A stretch of 47,925 nt of DNA from CAYYYG01 sp964591375 (lineage in GTDB: Bacteria > Patescibacteriota > Microgenomatia > UBA1406 > GWC2-37-13), in contig CAZQAU010000010.1 in the NCBI GenBank assembly GCA_964591375.1, positions 1-47,925 of the forward strand, read 5' to 3'. Below the pieces are notes generated by a model. That model had not been told where the DNA came from. It saw only the letters and a program-made list of their open reading frames with translations, and made no database searches. Shown here piece by piece: positions 24,249-32,538 of the stretch. The position numbers were made by a program, and so were the translations under genes. Each line of letters opens with the position of its first letter. Positions within the stretch are counted from its first letter, which is position 1.

Positions 24249-26909
24249 TTATTTAGCTTGTACCTTTAGGTTAAAATGTGGTAGTTCTATATAATCACCT
24301 TGATCGTTAGTGGCAGATATTGAAACTGTATAATTTCCATTAGCAAGCACCTGTGACACATTAATTCCATATCTTGAATCCGCATTCGTATCAGTGGTGT
24401 AGTTGTAAGTATCATTCCAGCTACCTTGAGGAGTGGTATTGTGTTTTATTAAAGTGAGTTTAATATGAGCGCCCACATTTGCTATGCCATAGAAGGTAGG
24501 TCGGGGTGTGTTTATAGTAAGCGAGGGAATAAGAAAATTTGGTGCATAGCTATTAATATTAAGTGTATTCAAATTTCCAATTTGTAAGACGGCTAACGGG
24601 AAGGCAATTGAAGTCTTGGAAAATATCGCACGATTGGTTTTGACACGAAGAATATAGTCTTTGCTATCCAAGGCGGTATCTATTTTGTTTATGGCGCGCA
24701 CGTGCCATTTATATTCAGCTTCAGACAATTTGTCAGTAGATTTCTTAGATCGAACCGAAATAACTTTTTTGGTAGTATCATACTTTACAAACTTAGTATC
24801 GTCTTCAAAAATATCTGTATTATTTGCAGGAAGAATATTATCTATATATACCTTCTGATATCCTTCCCGATCTTTGATTAAAATTTGGTATTTATTTATA
24901 CCATACGTATTATCTTGAGCTTGAGTGAATTGAAAAGTTGGAAGTTGATCATCGGTATAAACATTATCCCCGAGGGCTCCTCCAAATGTATATTCTGATC
25001 TGGCAGAGTCCTTCCAAATCTTATCGGGAGGATTAGTATCAATACGATAATTAAAATTTGTTCTTAATCCGGTATTATTGGATCCGGTTGGCGGATTACT
25101 AAAGTGGACTGTTTGATCTGTTTGTACTTTGAATTGAGCCGCTTCTATTGTACCTGAGTAAGTACCGTTTATTACGTTTTCACCCACCGTGTAGCTTCCT
25201 TTCCAGATAGAATTACCATTATCTGAAGAATCATAGGATAAAGTGACTGTGTCTGTATTGTTAAGGATGATTTGTACCAGGTTATTTTCTGTAGTTGTAG
25301 GATCATTCTTTAACATAGATGAAACTACCGTGAAATTGATAGTTTCACCTGGCTTAAAAGCCGTTTTATTCATGGAAACGCTTGTTGTCCAAGGAGTTAT
25401 AGCATAGACTGCGCGTGTATCTGAATAATGCTGCATACAATATAAAATATTATCTTTTCCTATCGTGGGAAAGTCACAGTTTCCCATGGCATAATACTTC
25501 CATTTAGTTGAACCATCAGAAGTATTAAAAGCATAATTTCCATCAAATACAAGATTGTTGAATGTATCAATAGCCAAATCACCTACCCAGGTTGTCCCTG
25601 ATGTAGTAATTGGTCCCCACTTATTAGAGCCGTCAGATGTGTTAAAAGCGTACAGATTACCTCCTGAGTGAGTAAAATATGTAGAATCATCAGTTGATAA
25701 GCCCCCAATGCTGGAGCCACCTCCCAGTGATGAGCTTATATGCCATTTAACAGTTCCATTGGCTAGAAAACCATAGACGCCATCCGCAGCATATCTTCCC
25801 GAAATATAACCGCTCCCGTCCGCAGCGATGGATAAGATATTATCAACAAATAATCCAGATTTATTGACCACTTTTCCATCTGGTGTTGCAACTCCTGCAC
25901 CCCCTTCTCCCGCAAAGTATATATAGCCATTAGAAGAGCGGATTCCAATACTGGGTGCCATGCGAGAGTTTATAGAGGTAGAAGTCCATTTTAATGAACC
26001 ATCGGAGTTAAATGCATATTGTTTATTGCGACCGAACACATACACAGTTCCATCTATTCCAAGAGAGATACCTGTATTATAAGGAGAGCTATCTGATATA
26101 TTATATGTCCAGTTTATCTCACCAGTATTTTTATTATAAGAATATACATAGGTATCTCCTAGTGCATATAAAATATTATTTTTTGCTAAAGCTAAATAGT
26201 AGATATTTCCACCAGGAGCGGTCGATTTCCACCGTAAAGTACCACTGGATGATACTGAATAAGTTTTATTACCTCCGAAGTATATATTTCCTGAAGAATC
26301 CTGAACGATCGCCGTGTGGCTATCGGCATATTCGGAAGCATAAACCCATTTTATAGCAGGATACAGTGGACCTGCATTTTTTCCACGGGCAGTATTTTCA
26401 TAGCCACCTTTAAGTTTGGGCCATGGTGCATCAGTGTCAAGCTCATCATTAATGTCTGTAACTGAAAAATTAGAGGAATTGGTGGGTCCGTCTAGCGTAG
26501 CATTACTGTTGTCTCTTGTTTCTATTATTGAGGTGTAAGTTGAGGCTGCCGTTATAATGTTTGTGATGTTGTTTAACACAATATATTTTGCTCCGGCAGA
26601 GGAGGATGAACCAGTATTGTCGCGGGTGATAGTTATAGTTTGTCCGCTAATGCTTATGCTTGTACCTCCGGTAAACCCATTCCAGGTATCAAATGTAGCG
26701 GAACTCACATTAAACCCTGATGGATACGTTATTACTATTTTTCCATTAGCCGGAATACTTGTAGCTGTAGTGAAATTAATCGTATGTTTGCCAGTAAATG
26801 AAATATCTGAAGACCAGGGAACAACGGTTAATGAAGTTAGTGCTGCTGCATGAATTTTAAAAGGAAAAAGCAATATAAAAAAAAAGATTGAGAAGATTAT
26901 TTTCTTCAT
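24249..26909 (-). CDS. Large secreted PQQ-like beta-propeller protein with shared C-terminal module
   Basis: 886 aa. A signal peptide ends after about residue 21. An Ig-like beta domain (about 22-150) precedes a PQQ/outer-membrane-protein-assembly-like propeller (about 155-510; PWPKLKGGYENTARGKNAGP...KWVYASE and repeated DGSxKW motifs). A further beta domain follows. The last 233 residues are homologous to the end of the CSLREA protein at 32539-35250 (identical PTFYGIAN; both end in ELPxFxLK). A surface or structural role is inferred. TAAAAT lies 6 nt before the ATG. Confidence 0.8.
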   Translation of the reverse strand: MKKIIFSIFFFILLFPFKIHAAALTSLTVVPWSSDISFTGKHTINFTTATSIPANGKIVITYPSGFNVSSATFDTWNGFTGGTSISISGQTITITRDNTGSSSSAGAKYIVLNNITNIITAASTYTSIIETRDNSNATLDGPTNSSNFSVTDINDELDTDAPWPKLKGGYENTARGKNAGPLYPAIKWVYASEYADSHTAIVQDSSGNIYFGGNKTYSVSSSGTLRWKSTAPGGNIYYLALAKNNILYALGDTYVYSYNKNTGEINWTYNISDSSPYNTGISLGIDGTVYVFGRNKQYAFNSDGSLKWTSTSINSRMAPSIGIRSSNGYIYFAGEGGAGVATPDGKVVNKSGLFVDNILSIAADGSGYISGRYAADGVYGFLANGTVKWHISSSLGGGSSIGGLSTDDSTYFTHSGGNLYAFNTSDGSNKWGPITTSGTTWVGDLAIDTFNNLVFDGNYAFNTSDGSTKWKYYAMGNCDFPTIGKDNILYCMQHYSDTRAVYAITPWTTSVSMNKTAFKPGETINFTVVSSMLKNDPTTTENNLVQIILNNTDTVTLSYDSSDNGNSIWKGSYTVGENVINGTYSGTIEAAQFKVQTDQTVHFSNPPTGSNNTGLRTNFNYRIDTNPPDKIWKDSARSEYTFGGALGDNVYTDDQLPTFQFTQAQDNTYGINKYQILIKDREGYQKVYIDNILPANNTDIFEDDTKFVKYDTTKKVISVRSKKSTDKLSEAEYKWHVRAINKIDTALDSKDYILRVKTNRAIFSKTSIAFPLAVLQIGNLNTLNINSYAPNFLIPSLTINTPRPTFYGIANVGAHIKLTLIKHNTTPQGSWNDTYNYTTDTNADSRYGINVSQVLANGNYTVSISATNDQGDYIELPHFNLKVQAK

Positions 26910-26967
26910 ACTACTATTTTATTTATTTTTGTTTCGTTATTCAACGATAAACAGGGGGGCTGTAAGT

Positions 26968-27465
26968 TCATTCAATTAAGTCAACTACCTTCTGAAAAAT
27001 ATTGCTCAAATAAGGATATGAATCTGTAAGTCTTTTAGTTACTTCTTCAGGAAGTAACCATTCGTACTTAAGAAGTTCCTTACATAATATAATAGCTTCG
27101 TTTTTATTATATTCCGCTGTAAAAGCATGTAAAATTCCTATTTTTTTGTATCGTGGAGACGCAATATCTGTATGTAAAAATTTATGGGTTACCGGAGTTT
27201 CCGATAATGTGTAGGAAATAGGTGATAGTGAAATTTCTTCTTTAATTTCTCTCACTGCAGTTTCATGCAGATCCTTATCTTCAGTATCTTGTGCACCCCC
27301 AACAAATCCATATATATTCTCAGGTTCGAGTATCGTTAGAAACTTTCTTTCACCATTTTCGAACTTATACATAATAATCTTAACGGTGTGAATTGTATTT
27401 CGTACTACCTTGAGTGTGCCCATGATAGTAATAAAATTTTTAGTATAATCTACTATATCAGGCAT
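26968..27465 (-). CDS. Nudix hydrolase
   Basis: About 165 aa. A Nudix-type box is visible as GGAQDTEDKDLHETAVREIKEEISL: REIKEE is intact, but spacing before it is two residues off the usual pattern, so activity may be altered. Such enzymes hydrolyse nucleoside diphosphate-linked compounds. The start is uncertain: ATG 27465 overlaps the upstream HxlR gene by 8 bp and suggests an operon; ATG 27423 is the alternative and still includes the whole domain. Confidence 0.72.
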   Translation of the reverse strand: MPDIVDYTKNFITIMGTLKVVRNTIHTVKIIMYKFENGERKFLTILEPENIYGFVGGAQDTEDKDLHETAVREIKEEISLSPISYTLSETPVTHKFLHTDIASPRYKKIGILHAFTAEYNKNEAIILCKELLKYEWLLPEEVTKRLTDSYPYLSNIFQKVVDLIE

Positions 27466-27787
27466 TTTTTGTTTTTTGAAGATGTTTCTCACCCCAGGCG
27501 CACATCGATTCAAGTACAGGCTGGAGAGTTTTACCGTAGTTGGTGATCACATAATCTACATGAGGAGGAATTTCGGCATACACTTTCCGTTTTACCAAAC
27601 CGTCTTTTTCCAGCTCACGTAACTGTTGGGTAAGCATTTTTTGAGTGATACCTGACATTGATCTCATCAACTCACCAAAGCGGACTGGTTTGTTTTTTAC
27701 ATGCCAGAGAATAAGTAGTTTCCATTTACCTCCAATTACTCTCAGGGTAACGCCGACAGGTGTGCTGGTACAAGTTTGGTTTGTCAT
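27458..27787 (-). CDS. HxlR family transcriptional regulator
   Basis: 109 aa. The winged helix has CTSTPVGVTLRVIGGKWKLLILWHVKNKPVRFGELMRSMSGITQKMLTQQLRELEKDGLVKR, the classic HxlR core. A single N-terminal cysteine (C6) sits where thiol-sensing members such as YodB/HypR have theirs. It is divergent from an FMN reductase, a common target of such quinone/electrophile sensors. A palindrome at 27847-27864 is a candidate operator. Confidence 0.9.
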   Translation of the reverse strand: MTNQTCTSTPVGVTLRVIGGKWKLLILWHVKNKPVRFGELMRSMSGITQKMLTQQLRELEKDGLVKRKVYAEIPPHVDYVITNYGKTLQPVLESMCAWGEKHLQKTKNA

Positions 27788-27846
27788 GGTCTAATAGTAT
27801 CAAAAAAGTATGTATAAGACTTTTAAGTGCGTACTTGTTAAAAAGT

Positions 27847-27864
27847 TAGTGTAAGTATACACTA
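27847..27864. promoter_or_regulatory. Palindrome between hxlR-type and FMN reductase genes
   Basis: TAGTGTA (27847-27853), AGTA, TACACTA (27858-27864), a perfect 7-bp inverted repeat in the divergent intergenic region. Likely operator for the HxlR-type protein. Confidence 0.5.
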
Positions 27865-27893
27865 TACGTATTTAATAATTCAATTACAAATAT

Positions 27894-28496
27894 ATGAAAC
27901 CAAAATTACAGATAATCGTCGGGAGTACGCGTCAGAATAGATTTAGTGAAAAACCAGCTCATTGGCTCTATGAACAGGCCAAAAAAATAACAGATATCGA
28001 TGTAGAGATTGTTGACTTGCGAGATTATCCCATGCCTTATTTCGATGAACCAATGTCGCCTAAATATTCGAAGGGAAAGTATCCAAATAAGAACGTTGAA
28101 AAATGGGCTAAAAAAATTGCAGAAGCCGATGGGTATATTATTGTGACTGCTGAGTATAATCATGGGTATGCGGCAGTTCTTAAAAATGCTTTAGATTATG
28201 TCTATTATGAATGGAACAAGAAGCCGGTAGCATTTGTTAGTTATGGAACAGTTGGAGGAGCACGTGGGGTGGAGCAACTACGACAGGTTGTAATTGAACT
28301 GGAAATGGTGCCGGTTAAATATGCCATGCATATTCCAATGTCAACCTATATGTCTATTGTCCGACCTCAAGATGCCGATCCGGAAGGGGAAATAAAAAAT
28401 CCATTGGATAGTATGACCGATCAGGCACAAATAATGTTGGAGCAGACTGTCTGGTGGGCAAAAGTTTTAAAATCAGCGAGATCAAATAAAGAATAA
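27894..28496 (+). CDS. NADPH-dependent FMN reductase family protein
   Basis: 200 aa flavodoxin-like fold. The phosphate loop GSTRQNRFSEKPAHW lies near residue 10. DLRDYPMPYFDEP and VTAEYNHGYAAVLKNALDYVYYEWNKKPVAFVSYG are family signatures (FMN ring contacts). Members reduce quinones, azo compounds or metals using NAD(P)H. Divergence from an HxlR regulator suggests induction by electrophilic or quinone stress. It ends in a strong terminator at 28522-28555. Confidence 0.9.
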   Translation: MKPKLQIIVGSTRQNRFSEKPAHWLYEQAKKITDIDVEIVDLRDYPMPYFDEPMSPKYSKGKYPNKNVEKWAKKIAEADGYIIVTAEYNHGYAAVLKNALDYVYYEWNKKPVAFVSYGTVGGARGVEQLRQVVIELEMVPVKYAMHIPMSTYMSIVRPQDADPEGEIKNPLDSMTDQAQIMLEQTVWWAKVLKSARSNKE

Positions 28497-28521
28497 TATC
28501 GTTATCAGGTTTTGACGATTG

Positions 28522-28555
28522 AAACTATCGAGCTATATGCTCGATAGTTTTTTTT
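28522..28555. terminator. Rho-independent terminator between FMN reductase and LOG genes
   Basis: AAACTATCGAGC (28522-28533) pairs with GCTCGATAGTTT (28539-28550), loop TATAT, followed by a T-run to 28555. It probably serves both convergent genes. Confidence 0.88.
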
Positions 28556-28563
28556 GTATAAGG

Positions 28564-29124
28564 TTATAAATTTTCTTGTTTTTGGAACGCTTCCTGTAAA
28601 ATTTTTACAGCATCTTCCGGACAAGAAACGAGATTAAAGTTAGTATTGACATCTTCACGTATAAACCCTTCTTTGACGATCTTTGAAAAAAGTGCGTCCA
28701 GATCTTTGTAATAATCATCAACAAGGATAAGAGGCTTATCGATAGGGAGTTCTTTTACGTTTTTTAACGTTAAAATTTCGATAGTTTCAAATAAAGTTCC
28801 CATTCCGCCTGGTAAAGTTATATAGGCATCAGCCATCTGTATCAGTTTATCCTGACGTGGTCCCAGTTTATTAAAAAGATATTTTTCAGTAAAGTAGGGA
28901 GAGTGTTGAATACCTTCAAGCTCGAGCATGATACCAATCGTTTCGCCGCCATTTTCAAAGGCACCGCGCAAGGTTTCGTTCATCATACCAGGTCCACCAC
29001 CTGTTAAAACCACAAAACCGGCTTCCGCTAGGAGTTTACCTGTCTGATATGCAACATTGAAGTAATATGGTTCTTTTTCTTTCGCACACTGTGTGCCGCC
29101 GAAGACTGAAATTCTTTTTTTCAT
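28564..29124 (-). CDS. LOG family (TIGR00730-type) protein
   Basis: 186 aa Rossmann-like fold. Signatures are GGTQCAKE near the N-terminus, LTGGGPGMMNETLRGA and ALPGGMGT-like TLPGGMGTLFETIEILTLKNV. Family enzymes with PGGxGTxxE are phosphoribohydrolases acting on cytokinin-like or purine nucleotide monophosphates. The exact substrate is unknown. TATAAT (complement of 29131-29136) lies 6 nt before the ATG. Confidence 0.88.
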   Translation of the reverse strand: MKKRISVFGGTQCAKEKEPYYFNVAYQTGKLLAEAGFVVLTGGGPGMMNETLRGAFENGGETIGIMLELEGIQHSPYFTEKYLFNKLGPRQDKLIQMADAYITLPGGMGTLFETIEILTLKNVKELPIDKPLILVDDYYKDLDALFSKIVKEGFIREDVNTNFNLVSCPEDAVKILQEAFQKQENL

Positions 29125-29168
29125 ATCTGTATTATACTATATGTCTTAAATATGTAAAAAAAAAGTAG

Positions 29169-29786
29169 TCACTCAATAGTATGCAGATTAATTTCATAAT
29201 ATTTTTTTCTTTTTTCCATTAATTCAACCAATTTCTCTTTTCCCCAGGATGTGATAAATAAAGGTTGACGTTTAACTTCTACGCCGCGGATATATTTATC
29301 ACTAGATTCTTTATCGGCAAACGGTTTGATAAAGTCCGTATCGAGTCCACCCAAAGTGTCAGCTTCCATTAGAATAAGTTCATCTGTTTCGGTTAACTGT
29401 TTTAGTTTATCATGTACGGCGACCAGGTGAATAGTCCGTAATTTCTGCTCAGGTGTTAAAAACGAAAAAAAAGGATTTTCGAGTAGTGCCGTGATTTTCT
29501 CCGCTCCAATTTCCATATGTAGTTGTTTCATGGCAATAATATCGTGCAGTTTAATTTCTTTACCTTTATGAAAGAGGCGGGCATACCCCCAGTCATGGGC
29601 GTATGCTGCAATTAAAAGTACTACAAAATCAGGTTTTAGATGAGGTGCATGGTGAATGATTTTTTTGAGGTAATACACCACAGCCTCTGTATGAGGTTTA
29701 TCCCAGCCAGGCCGTCCTTCTTCAAGTTCAGGGAAAATAGTATCCTGAAGGTGTTTTTCGATTTCCGGAGTCGAATAATGATGCAT
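29169..29786 (-). CDS. HD-domain phosphohydrolase
   Basis: 205 aa. H-x-x-x-V near residue 32, AAYAHDWGYARLF (the HD pair, about residues 66-68), H100-region histidine and ADTLGGLD with the last Asp give the HD metal site. The substrate may be a nucleotide or cyclic nucleotide; this cannot be told. TATAAT (complement of 29793-29798) is 6 nt before the ATG. Confidence 0.8.
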   Translation of the reverse strand: MHHYSTPEIEKHLQDTIFPELEEGRPGWDKPHTEAVVYYLKKIIHHAPHLKPDFVVLLIAAYAHDWGYARLFHKGKEIKLHDIIAMKQLHMEIGAEKITALLENPFFSFLTPEQKLRTIHLVAVHDKLKQLTETDELILMEADTLGGLDTDFIKPFADKESSDKYIRGVEVKRQPLFITSWGKEKLVELMEKRKKYYEINLHTIE

Positions 29787-29806
29787 GCAACAATTATACC
29801 GTATGC

Positions 29807-30994
29807 TTAAACAAACGTTAATGCATGTCCGATCTGATTAGCTCGTCCTGTACGTCCAATGCGATGGACATAGTCTTCGTAGCTTGAAGGCTGATCGTAG
29901 TTGATGACATGAGTAATGTTGGGAACATCAATACCGCGTGCAGCCACATCAGTTGCGACAAGAATATTGACGACACCTTCTTTAAAAAGTCTCAAGGCTT
30001 CCCGACGTTTAAATTGAGGTTTGTCTCCGTGAATGGAGGCCACTTTAAATCCGCGCTTAAACAACGACACCGAAAGTTTTTCGACACCGGCTTTTGTTCG
30101 ACCGAAGATAATGACTTTTTTAAACTGTTCTTTCTTAAGAAGTTCTGTCAAAACATCGATTTTGAAAGCTCCATTTTGTACCCGAACAATGTCCTGATTA
30201 ATGGTATCGGAAGTATCTTGTTTTTTTACAGAAACTGTTACTGGATCAACTACGAATGACTGCAAAATTTGTTTAACCTGTGGTGAAACAGTTGCCGAGA
30301 AGAATAATGACTGTCTTTTAGGTGGAAGTAGTGAGATAAGATACTTGATATCTTGGATGAAACCCATATCAACCATCCGGTCAACTTCATCAAGAATGAT
30401 AGTATTAAATCTTTCCATAAAGAGTACTTTACGTTCAATTAAATCTTTAAGGCGACCCGGTGTTCCGATAATTATATGAGGGTTGCGTCTTACTTCATTG
30501 ATTTGGTTGCGAATATATGAACCGCCGATACACAAGGTTGAATAAATGCGTATTCCTTGTGTGAAACCGCGCAACTCTGTTTGGATTTGTTGAGCTAATT
30601 CGCGTGTTGGGGCGATAATTAAAATATTTTCGTCGTCATTTTTGAGAATTTTTTCAATAATAGGAATCAAGAAAGCAGCTGTTTTTCCCGTACCTGTTTC
30701 GGCAATCCCAATGACGTCTTTACCTTCGATAATAGGTAAAATGGCTGAGTCTTGAATGGGAGTGGGTTTCGTATATCCACGTCTTATAATATTATCTTTT
30801 AATACCTGTTGGATTGGTAAATCAAGAAAGTTTAATTTTGGGGTATAGTCAGCAACGGATTGAATGGTAGCCTTTGCTTTACGGATATACTGCGATTCAT
30901 GAATACCATTGGATGGCACTCTTTTTTTCTGAAAAAAGCGAGGCTTATTATTTGAAAAACGACTAGATCGTGAACGAAATGATTTTTTATACAT
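29807..30994 (-). CDS. DEAD-box RNA helicase with abrupt C-terminus
   Basis: 395 aa. A basic N-terminal tail (MYKKSFRSRSSRFSNNKPRF) is followed by the Q motif (FLDLPIQQVLKDNIIRRGYTKPTPIQ), AETGTGKT, PTREL, GTPGRL, DEVD (variant of DEAD), SAT and HRIGRTGR. The protein stops only about 11 residues after motif VI, shorter than RhlE/CshA relatives. The nearest good -10 (TATACT, complement of 31080-31085) implies a leader of about 79 nt, unlike its leaderless neighbours and reminiscent of cold-shock helicase mRNAs. Confidence 0.92.
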   Translation of the reverse strand: MYKKSFRSRSSRFSNNKPRFFQKKRVPSNGIHESQYIRKAKATIQSVADYTPKLNFLDLPIQQVLKDNIIRRGYTKPTPIQDSAILPIIEGKDVIGIAETGTGKTAAFLIPIIEKILKNDDENILIIAPTRELAQQIQTELRGFTQGIRIYSTLCIGGSYIRNQINEVRRNPHIIIGTPGRLKDLIERKVLFMERFNTIILDEVDRMVDMGFIQDIKYLISLLPPKRQSLFFSATVSPQVKQILQSFVVDPVTVSVKKQDTSDTINQDIVRVQNGAFKIDVLTELLKKEQFKKVIIFGRTKAGVEKLSVSLFKRGFKVASIHGDKPQFKRREALRLFKEGVVNILVATDVAARGIDVPNITHVINYDQPSSYEDYVHRIGRTGRANQIGHALTFV

Positions 30995-31100
30995 AGAAAA
31001 TTAGTGATTGCTAAACGAATTGCATAAATAGAGTCGGCAGTTGAATAACGTAGCAGAATCTATACAGACAATTACCTATAGTATACCATAAAGGCTTTCA

Positions 31101-31364
31101 TTATTCAGCTTTAGAATGACGTTCTGCTCTCATAGCATCGGCTGCCGCACGCCGGTTTTGAGCTCGTTGTTCGCTTTTTAGCTTCATAGCCGCATGTCGG
31201 TCACGGGATTTTTTATTATCGGCCTCGACCATTTTCTGACATTCTTTATCGGGACAAACCGATTCAGTGTTCATTATAGTGGAACCTTCTATCTTTTCTT
31301 CCCAGGTTCGTACAACTTTACGTTCTTTACCACAACGAATGCATAGGTTATATGTTTTACTCAT
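31101..31364 (-). CDS. Small zinc-ribbon-like protein with basic helical tail
   Basis: 87 aa. CIRCGKERKVVRTWEEK...SVCPDKECQKM gives two cysteine pairs (CxxC and CxxxxC) able to bind zinc. A highly charged Lys/Arg-rich helix fills the rest. Its size and charge suggest nucleic-acid or ribosome binding; I do not recognise the family. It lies upstream of the helicase gene on the same strand. Confidence 0.6.
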   Translation of the reverse strand: MSKTYNLCIRCGKERKVVRTWEEKIEGSTIMNTESVCPDKECQKMVEADNKKSRDRHAAMKLKSEQRAQNRRAAADAMRAERHSKAE

Positions 31365-31522
31365 AGGTAGATGCTATTTAGCGTAACTGTGTAAATATGT
31401 TAACGGGTAGTTTTTAAGTGTATTCATCATGGGAAGTTGCTTATATATAAGCATAAATTCAGTATACCATGTTTTTAAAAAATGTGAGAATTAATTGATC
31501 AATTCAGGCAGTATTGAGGTAT

Positions 31523-31774
31523 TTAAATAGTTCTAATCAACTCTTCTTTTTTTACTTTACTCAGTCGTTTAACCTGAAATTCACGTTTCATAGCGGCTTG
31601 TTTGGTTTCATGTTTTTCTGAATAAACCAGGGTGACAGGCTTCTTTGCTCGGGTGTATTTAGCAGACCGACTTGTTCCCGAATTATGTTCCTCAACGCGG
31701 CGGTTTAGGTCGGTGGTTATTCCGGAGTAAAGTGAGTTATCAGAACATCGAAGCATATAAAAATAATACGTCAT
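31523..31774 (-). CDS. GIY-YIG family endonuclease-like protein (UPF0213-like)
   Basis: 83 aa. YYFYMLRCSDNSLYSGITTDLNRRVEEHNSG carries the split GIY-YIG motif (Y-M-L / Y-S-G) and the conserved Arg in NRR. KREFQVKRLSKVKKEELI completes the minimal domain. Single-domain proteins of this type are common and their role is undefined, probably DNA repair related. Confidence 0.85.
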   Translation of the reverse strand: MTYYFYMLRCSDNSLYSGITTDLNRRVEEHNSGTSRSAKYTRAKKPVTLVYSEKHETKQAAMKREFQVKRLSKVKKEELIRTI

Positions 31775-31923
31775 AAATATTTATAACATACAAACACGTT
31801 TTGGTGGAGATATCCACATTTTGTGAATAACACAGTTATTAAGAAAATGGTTATAGGTAGCGTTTTTAACGCAGATAGTTATATCAACGTTTTATTGAAT
31901 GACGAAAAAAAATTATGGCCAAA

Positions 31924-32496
31924 TTATTTTGTGGATATCTTTTGCGAGTCTTTTTTGCCCAGATGGAGAATTTCTTGTATCATATATACACCGGCGATAA
32001 CAGAAGCATTCCATATCGTACCTTTTTTAATAAGATCAATTACTTCTTCAATCGATAAAACCAGTGTTTCAATGTCTTCATTGGGATCAAAACTGGTAGT
32101 AGTCGTTTTTTCTGCCTGCGGTGCATAAAAAAAATAGAGTATCGAAGTGGCTTTGCTGGGATTAACGGTGAATCTGGATAGCTGGTGCAATTGGGGAGCG
32201 GTATAACCTGTTTCTTCCATAAGTTCACGGCGCGCTTCATTTTCAATGTTCTTTGTGTCTTCTATGTAGCCGGCGGGAAATTCGATGATAAAGTCGTCTA
32301 CACCATGCTTATACTGTTTGACTAATACCAACTTTCCGTCAGGTGTCACAGGAGCAATCATCACGACGTCATAGCCAACCCATAAGTAAAAATCATCAAG
32401 AATTTTACCTGTCGGAAGTTCGACAGTATCTTTACGAATCTTCATCCACTTGTTATCAAGTGCCGTAACCGAACTGATTGTTTTCCATTTTTTCAT
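31924..32496 (-). CDS. Nudix hydrolase, ADP-ribose pyrophosphatase-like
   Basis: 190 aa. The N-terminal beta region LPTGKILDDFYLWVGYDVVMIAPVT and the Nudix box GYIEDTKNIENEARRELMEETGY, preceded by EFPA, match ADP-ribose/NDP-sugar pyrophosphatases (the E-F-P-A-G context is typical). It likely clears ADP-ribose. TATACT (complement of 32503-32508) sits 6 nt before the ATG. Confidence 0.88.
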   Translation of the reverse strand: MKKWKTISSVTALDNKWMKIRKDTVELPTGKILDDFYLWVGYDVVMIAPVTPDGKLVLVKQYKHGVDDFIIEFPAGYIEDTKNIENEARRELMEETGYTAPQLHQLSRFTVNPSKATSILYFFYAPQAEKTTTTSFDPNEDIETLVLSIEEVIDLIKKGTIWNASVIAGVYMIQEILHLGKKDSQKISTK

Positions 32497-32538
32497 ATGA
32501 GAAGTATAGCAAATTAACTTTGTATCATTCGGATCAGG

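Noticed and set aside
31812..31938. DnaA-box-like sites ATATCCACA (31812), TGTGAATAA (31824), TGTGGATAT (31930)
   Set aside because: Scattered over 127 bp, only one fits the relaxed consensus fully, and one lies in the Nudix coding end. Too weak to call an origin.
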